This document shows, in pieces, positions 13,924 to 18,094 of a stretch of 18,094 nt of DNA. The notes under the pieces are model-generated. The model was not told where the DNA came from and searched no databases. It saw nothing but the letters and a program-made list of their open reading frames with translations. The translations under genes and the position numbers were made by a program. Positions within the stretch are counted from its first letter, which is position 1. Each line of letters begins with the position of its first letter. Source of the stretch: JAJPHJ01 sp035622315 (GTDB lineage Bacteria; Vulcanimicrobiota; Vulcanimicrobiia; Eremiobacterales; Eremiobacteraceae); NCBI GenBank assembly GCA_035622315.1, contig DASPVP010000080.1:1-18094 (forward strand), read 5' to 3'.

Positions 13924-14427
13924 CTACCGTCCGCTCGATCGTGGCCGGGTGCGGACCACTTTTTTCATGGTGCGCAAGACCGCGGGCGGCACGAAATCCG
14001 AGATGTCTCCTCCGAGCGAGAAGACCTCGCGGACAGACGATGAGGAGATGTGAGCATATTCCAGGCTGGCGGGCAAAAACATCGTGTCGACGCCGCCGGG
14101 CAGGTGCCGGTTGAGCAGCGCCATGGAGAATTCATACTCGAAATCCGACACGATGCGCAGCCCCTTGACGATGAGCGAGGCTTTCTGCTTGCGGACGTAA
14201 TCGACGAGCAGTCCGTCGAAGCAGTCGACCTCCACCCGCGGGATCTTCGCGCAGACCTCGCGCAACAGAGCCACACGCTGGGCCACGCTGAGGAGCGGCT
14301 TCTTGCTTGGGTTCGTCACGACCGCGACCAAAAGGCGGGGATAGTAAGCGGCAGCGCGCCGGATGATGTCGAGATGTCCGTTCGTCACCGGATCGAAGCT
14401 GCCCGGATAGACGGCGGTCATGTCCAT
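13924..14427 (-). CDS. coaD: Phosphopantetheine adenylyltransferase
   Basis: A 167-residue enzyme of the fourth step of CoA synthesis, transferring AMP from ATP to 4'-phosphopantetheine. The nucleotidyltransferase opening AVYPGSFDPVTNGH, including the TNGH (T/H-x-G-H) motif at 15-18, is present, along with KGLR and the late ISSSSVRE motif. Length is normal. The start could be ATG 14427, ATG 14421 or GTG 14442. The GTG would overlap the rsmD stop as GTGA. I give ATG 14427, since the family begins two to four residues before AVYPG. It is adjacent to rsmD, the usual pairing. CoA supply links it loosely to the fab genes downstream. Confidence 0.95.
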   Translation of the reverse strand: MDMTAVYPGSFDPVTNGHLDIIRRAAAYYPRLLVAVVTNPSKKPLLSVAQRVALLREVCAKIPRVEVDCFDGLLVDYVRKQKASLIVKGLRIVSDFEYEFSMALLNRHLPGGVDTMFLPASLEYAHISSSSVREVFSLGGDISDFVPPAVLRTMKKVVRTRPRSSGR

Positions 14428-14438
14428 GCGCTTCGTGC

Positions 14439-15071
14439 TCACTTGCGCGCCGCACGTCGCCGTGTCGTGATGCGTGCTCGCACCCGTGCCGGACGTTCTT
14501 CGCGCTCGCGTTCGTCCACCGCGGCGCGGCCGTCGCGCGTGACGGCGAACGTCAGCGCCGTATCGCCGTACTGCGCCTCCTTCACGACACGCATCGAGCC
14601 TGGTAGTTTGGCGTCGGCGCCGCTCGCGTGCTCCCACACCACGACGCCGCGATCGGCGAGCAGGCCGCGCTGCATCATGAGCGTCAGCTCCTCGGTCGCC
14701 CCGCGCGCGTATGGCGGGTCAACAAGCACGATGTCGAACGTGCCGCGTAGCGTGCGCAGCGCGCGACTCGCGTTCATCGGCATGATGCGCCACAATGCAG
14801 GGTCGTCGAGCAGACGCACGGCGTTGCGCCGGATCGACATCACGGCCGCCGCGTCGTTGTCGATGAACACGACCGAGCGCGCGCCGCGCGACATCGCCTC
14901 GAAGCCGAGCGCGCCCGACCCCGCGAAGAGGTCCAGGACGCGCGCTCCTTCGACACGTTTTCCGAGCATGGCGAACAGCGCTTCGCGGACCTTGGAAGAC
15001 GTCGGACGCGTCTTGCGTCCGCGAGGCGCCGCGAGCCGTTGGCCGGAGCGTTCGCCTCCAGACAGCCGCAT
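14439..15071 (-). CDS. rsmD: 16S rRNA (guanine(966)-N2)-methyltransferase RsmD
   Basis: A 210-residue SAM-dependent methyltransferase that modifies G966 (E. coli numbering) of 16S rRNA in the assembled 30S head. The family entry segment RPTSSKVREALF (22-33), the SAM-binding DLFAGSGALG (47-56), FIDND (69-73) and catalytic VDPPY (117-121) are clear. The last 35 residues, rich in Arg and Glu, extend past the usual end and may add RNA contacts or be disordered. The start ATG 15071 gives the standard MRLSGG opening. It lies 48 bases after recG. Confidence 0.94.
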   Translation of the reverse strand: MRLSGGERSGQRLAAPRGRKTRPTSSKVREALFAMLGKRVEGARVLDLFAGSGALGFEAMSRGARSVVFIDNDAAAVMSIRRNAVRLLDDPALWRIMPMNASRALRTLRGTFDIVLVDPPYARGATEELTLMMQRGLLADRGVVVWEHASGADAKLPGSMRVVKEAQYGDTALTFAVTRDGRAAVDEREREERPARVRARITTRRRAARK

Positions 15072-15119
15072 GCGCGCGTACTTACACGGGCACGCCGCGG
15101 ACGCCCTCTGGAACGGGCT

Positions 15120-17285
15120 TTACGAGCTTTGCCGGAGCGCTGCCTCGGTGTCTTGCTCGGCGAGAAAGGCGGCGAGCGCGCGATGCGCCGGATCCGTCAA
15201 GTTCGGATCACGTTCGACGAGCCGCTCTGCGGCTTTCTTCGCGCGTACGAACACCGGAAAGTCGCGCACGAGGTGCGCGAGCCGCAGGTCGTTCCCACCA
15301 TGTTGGCGCGTGCCGGCCAGATCGCCGCTGCCCCGCAGCTTCATGTCCTCCTCGGCGATTTCGAAGCCATCGTTCGTCTTGGCCATGACAGCGAGCCGTG
15401 CCGCCTCTTGCGGGTCGGGCGCCACGAGGATGCAATAGGATTGCGCGCTGCTTCGGCCGACGCGACCCCGCAGCTGGTGGAGTTGCGCGAGCCCGAACGC
15501 ATGCGCATCCAGGACCAGCATGACGGTCGCGTTCGGCATGTCGACGCCCACCTCGACCACGGTGGTCGAGATGAGCACCTTCGTGAAGCCATCGGCGAAA
15601 AGACGCATCACCTCGTCCTTCTGCAGGCTCGACATCCGGCCGTGCAGCAGGCCGACCTGCAGCTTCGCAAAGGCGCTCGCGCGCAGCACCTCGGCTTGCT
15701 CCTGCGCCGAATGGAGCGCGCGCTCGGACTCGTCGATCGCCGGGCAGACGACGAAGGCTTGATGCCCTTTCTCCACTTCCGCTCGGACGAAGGCCAGGAC
15801 TTTCGCTTTCGCGTCGATGCCGCGCACGTACGTCTTCACCGGCCGTCGCCCGGGTGGCAGCTCGTCGATGATCGACACGTCGAGGTCCGCGTAGACGGTC
15901 TGCGCAAGCGTGCGCGGGATCGGCGTCGCCGTCATCACGAGCGTGTGCGGCACCACGTCTTTCGACTTCGCTCGAAGCGCGGCGCGCTGCAAGACGCCGA
16001 AGCGGTGCTGTTCGTCGATTATCGCGAGACCGAGCTTCTTGAAGTCCACGTCTTCTGTGAGCAGCGCGTGGGTACCGACAACGACGTCGAGATCGCCTGC
16101 GCGGAGCTGATCGAGGATATCCTCGCGCGTTCGCCGCTTGAGGGCGCCCACGAGCAAAGCGCAGCGCAAGCTCAAGTGCGAGAGCGAGGCCGAGATCTTG
16201 TTGAACTGTTGCGCGGCGAGGACTTCGGTCGGTGCCATGAATGCCGACTGATACCCGGCTTGCGCCGCGAGAAGCATCGCCGCCATGGCCACCGCGGTCT
16301 TGCCGGAACCCACGTCGCCCTGCAAGAGGCGGTTCATCGGCGTACGCTTGCGCATGTCGACTGCGACCTCGTCGATGACGCGCCGCTGCGCGCGAGTCAG
16401 CTGGAACCCGGTGGCGCGTCGCACGCGGTCCTCAAACTCGCGTTGGGCGGCGTCGCTCGTCACGCTCGAAAAATCGGGGCCTGGCTCGTGCAGACGCTGC
16501 GCCCGTCTGCGCGCGGCGCCCATCGCCAGCACGAAGAACTCCTCGAACACGAGGCGTCTACGTGCCTCGTCTGCCGATGCCTGATCGTCCGGCGCGTGGA
16601 TCATCGTCAGCGCGTGCCACGCATCGCCGAACCGTTCGGCTTTGTTGATGGACAAAGGGATGGGATCCAAGCCTGCTCGTGCGGTTCGGTCGGCAGCGAG
16701 CATGCGCAGCGCATTTTGGATGAAGCGTCTGATCTCGTGGCTTCCCAGGCCGGCGGTTTGCGGATAGACGGGGACGAGCTCGCCCGCGTATGGCTCGTCA
16801 CCCCTCAAGACGCGGTGTCGCGAGACGTTCATGGTCATGCCCGTGAGCGTGAAATCGACGCGCCCTCGGACAAAGACGCGGCTGCCCGCGCGCAACTGGT
16901 TGGCCAGGTAGGGCCGTCCGAACCACACTGCTGTCAGCGTGCCGGTGCCATCGTCGATGGTGGCGGTAGTCTTCGCTCGGATCCGACCCCGGATACGAAT
17001 GTGGGAGCAATGGAGGACGGTGCCCAACGCGTTCACCTCGCCCGCGACATCGCCGCGGCGCGACGCGTCGCGTGCACGCGCCAGCTCCGCGATCGGCACG
17101 GGGTTGCGAAGATCGTCGTAACGATACGGGAAGTGGCGGATGAGGTCGCGCAGCGTCACGATCCCCAACCGTTCGAGCCCTGCCGCGGTTCGCTCGGTGA
17201 GCTCGAGCATCTCGCCGACGCGTCGAGCGAGCAGCCGAGAACGCGGGTGATCGGCACGCTCGACCGTTGCCGTGCGAGTCGCCAT
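15120..17285 (-). CDS. recG: ATP-dependent DNA helicase RecG
   Basis: A 721-residue branch-migrating helicase that reverses stalled forks and processes Holliday and D-loop structures. The N-terminal wedge/OB region (about 60-160, with TATIDDGTGTLTAVWFGRPY) precedes helicase domain 1: Walker A GDVGSGKT (323-330), DEQHRFGV (424-431) and TATPIPRT (452-459). Domain 2 has STTVVEVGVDMPNA and QLRGRVGR (604-611). The C-terminal RGSGDLAGTRQHG is the TRG-type wedge-interacting motif. I chose ATG 17285, not ATG 17294. The latter lies within the -10 hexamer, and the former sits exactly where transcription should start. It heads the long run of minus-strand genes. Confidence 0.95.
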   Translation of the reverse strand: MATRTATVERADHPRSRLLARRVGEMLELTERTAAGLERLGIVTLRDLIRHFPYRYDDLRNPVPIAELARARDASRRGDVAGEVNALGTVLHCSHIRIRGRIRAKTTATIDDGTGTLTAVWFGRPYLANQLRAGSRVFVRGRVDFTLTGMTMNVSRHRVLRGDEPYAGELVPVYPQTAGLGSHEIRRFIQNALRMLAADRTARAGLDPIPLSINKAERFGDAWHALTMIHAPDDQASADEARRRLVFEEFFVLAMGAARRRAQRLHEPGPDFSSVTSDAAQREFEDRVRRATGFQLTRAQRRVIDEVAVDMRKRTPMNRLLQGDVGSGKTAVAMAAMLLAAQAGYQSAFMAPTEVLAAQQFNKISASLSHLSLRCALLVGALKRRTREDILDQLRAGDLDVVVGTHALLTEDVDFKKLGLAIIDEQHRFGVLQRAALRAKSKDVVPHTLVMTATPIPRTLAQTVYADLDVSIIDELPPGRRPVKTYVRGIDAKAKVLAFVRAEVEKGHQAFVVCPAIDESERALHSAQEQAEVLRASAFAKLQVGLLHGRMSSLQKDEVMRLFADGFTKVLISTTVVEVGVDMPNATVMLVLDAHAFGLAQLHQLRGRVGRSSAQSYCILVAPDPQEAARLAVMAKTNDGFEIAEEDMKLRGSGDLAGTRQHGGNDLRLAHLVRDFPVFVRAKKAAERLVERDPNLTDPAHRALAAFLAEQDTEAALRQSS

Positions 17286-17292
17286 GCTCGGC

Positions 17293-17301
17293 ATTATAAC
17301 A
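17293..17301 (-). promoter_or_regulatory. Perfect extended -10 promoter for recG, leaderless start
   Basis: Read on the minus strand, TGTTATAAT is an exact TGnTATAAT extended -10. It is followed by seven bases (GCCGAGC) and then ATG 17285. This puts the predicted +1 at or next to the A of that ATG, giving a leaderless mRNA. No strong -35 precedes it, as expected for extended -10 promoters. Because TTATAA is symmetric, the plus strand reads TATAAC (17295-17300), a 5/6 -10 that could drive the divergent lipoprotein gene. Confidence 0.7.
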
Positions 17302-17374
17302 CGCGCGCGGCGCCAACGCCTTGCAGGTGCTCCCTGGGCCCGCGTGGCAACCGCAACGCAGAGGGAGCGCTCGT

Positions 17375-18094
17375 ATGAAGCGACGTGTCATCGTAGTTCT
17401 CACAACGTTGGTGATAGCGGCGTGCGGCAAGCTCGCGATCGCGCCGCAACAGCCATCCCCGCCGCCTGGTCCACCCAAGCTCATCTGGTCCGGCCAGAGC
17501 GCTGGGTTCACGATCCGCTGGACCGCAAGCGACATCATCGCATCGCCTGTCGGAGCCCCGACGCACGAGCTGCTCTCCGGCCTCGGGCTCACGATCTTCG
17601 ATTTCCACATCATCAGCCATCAGCAGAGTTCCGATTGTGACTTCGTCCGCGTGATGCAGCTCCAATCGGTGGTCGGGCCGATCGTCTCGCTGCAGGACGA
17701 CGACACGATGAAGTGTACGAATGGCGCCACTGGGTTGGGGCGTAAAGTCGTCGCCGTCGACCTCACCCATCCTGGCCAACCCGCGTCGCTGAGCGAATTC
17801 TTCTCGCCAACGCAACTCGCGCCGTTGCTCACCCGAGCCGCGCACGCGTGCACTTCCAAAGTGCCCGATCTCGCGCGGCGCTTTTCCTTTGTCAGTCTTG
17901 AAGCCAAGGATGTGACCGTTCGGCTGACGCTACCGCCGGGCTGCTCGACTCCCAATGTCGACGCGCCGCTTCCGGTCCCAGCCAAATTGCGCGCGCCGCT
18001 CGTGCTCGCGGCAAGCCGCAAGCAAGGCTTTCTCGCGGGCGAGCAAGCCAAGATCAGCGGTGGTCAGACCACCACCATCAACTACCACTATCGC
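17375..18094 (+). CDS. Lipoprotein of unknown function, 3' end missing
   Basis: The 240 visible residues begin with a lipoprotein signal: MKRR, hydrophobic VIVVLTTLV, then the lipobox IAAC with Cys17. A Pro-rich linker (about 24-35) follows. The mature domain holds four more cysteines (88, 114, 159 and 190), suggesting two disulfides outside the cytoplasm. A stretch with VVAVDLT followed by SLSEFFSPTQLAPLL faintly resembles the DUF3298/RsiV 'LsDlF' region, but I would not name it on that. The start ATG 17375 has a GGGAG site eight bases upstream. The gene diverges from recG across an 89-base gap, with a possible shared -10 at 17295-17300 and an untranslated leader of about 70 bases. Confidence 0.75.
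   Translation, partial: MKRRVIVVLTTLVIAACGKLAIAPQQPSPPPGPPKLIWSGQSAGFTIRWTASDIIASPVGAPTHELLSGLGLTIFDFHIISHQQSSDCDFVRVMQLQSVVGPIVSLQDDDTMKCTNGATGLGRKVVAVDLTHPGQPASLSEFFSPTQLAPLLTRAAHACTSKVPDLARRFSFVSLEAKDVTVRLTLPPGCSTPNVDAPLPVPAKLRAPLVLAASRKQGFLAGEQAKISGGQTTTINYHYR

Noticed and set aside
17286..17294. ATG 17294 as the recG start
   Set aside because: Its first bases fall inside the TATAAT hexamer, so it would not be in the transcript made from that promoter. ATG 17285 is placed at the predicted +1.
15039..17378. A 779-codon open frame on the plus strand across recG
   Set aside because: It is antisense to a full-length RecG with all helicase motifs. Its translation is Arg/His/Asp-rich without domain likeness, as expected of a mirror frame in GC-rich coding DNA.
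1..18094. Mobile element, CRISPR, toxin-antitoxin or anti-phage system
   Set aside because: I saw no transposase or integrase motifs, no regularly spaced repeats, and no small paired genes. The DEDDh/GIY-YIG fusion is a known repair-type architecture rather than evidence of a defence island.

Overview
The window is a dense, GC-rich bacterial chromosomal segment dominated by housekeeping genes. I see no insertion sequence, prophage, CRISPR array, tRNA or rRNA, and no gene-free stretch longer than about 100 bases. The gene order resembles the ylbH-coaD-ylbL-ylbN-rpmF and fab/ffh-rpsP-khpA-rimM neighbourhoods of Bacillota and Actinomycetota. High GC, mixed Shine-Dalgarno and leaderless starts, and many genes with no close recognisable relative suggest an uncultured terrabacterial lineage such as Candidatus Eremiobacterota. 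That placement is inference at low confidence.

Left part (1-5155): a truncated class I flavoprotein disulfide oxidoreductase (minus) diverges from a fumarylacetoacetate-hydrolase-fold enzyme (plus). The latter overlaps tail to tail with a secreted beta-rich protein (minus). Upstream of that lies a DEDDh exonuclease fused to a GIY-YIG nuclease (minus), which diverges from a small alpha/beta hydrolase (plus) across a 61-bp region holding a near-perfect palindrome.

Central and right part (5163-17285): sixteen minus-strand genes run head to tail with gaps from -4 to 98 bases. In transcription order they are recG, rsmD, coaD, a SepIVA-like coiled-coil gene, a PDZ-Lon protease gene (ylbL-like), yceD/DUF177, rpmF, fabH, fabD, fabG, acpP, ffh, rpsP, khpA, rimM and a short-chain dehydrogenase gene. 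They cover replication-fork repair, rRNA modification, CoA synthesis, envelope or septum organisation, the start of type II fatty acid synthesis, protein targeting and small-ribosomal-subunit assembly. The best promoter is a perfect extended -10 just before recG, placed so that the recG mRNA should be leaderless. Genes often found in such clusters (plsX, fabF, rnc, smc, ftsY, trmD, rplS) are absent here.

Right edge (17375-18094): a divergent lipoprotein gene of unknown function runs off the window.

Most unusual points: rimM has no ATG, GTG or TTG upstream of its conserved N-terminal motif; a SepIVA-like protein lies between coaD and the ylbL-yceD pair; two start sites sit exactly seven bases after a -10 hexamer; and several promoter or terminator regions are strongly symmetric. 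I found no convincing new defence or mobile system.
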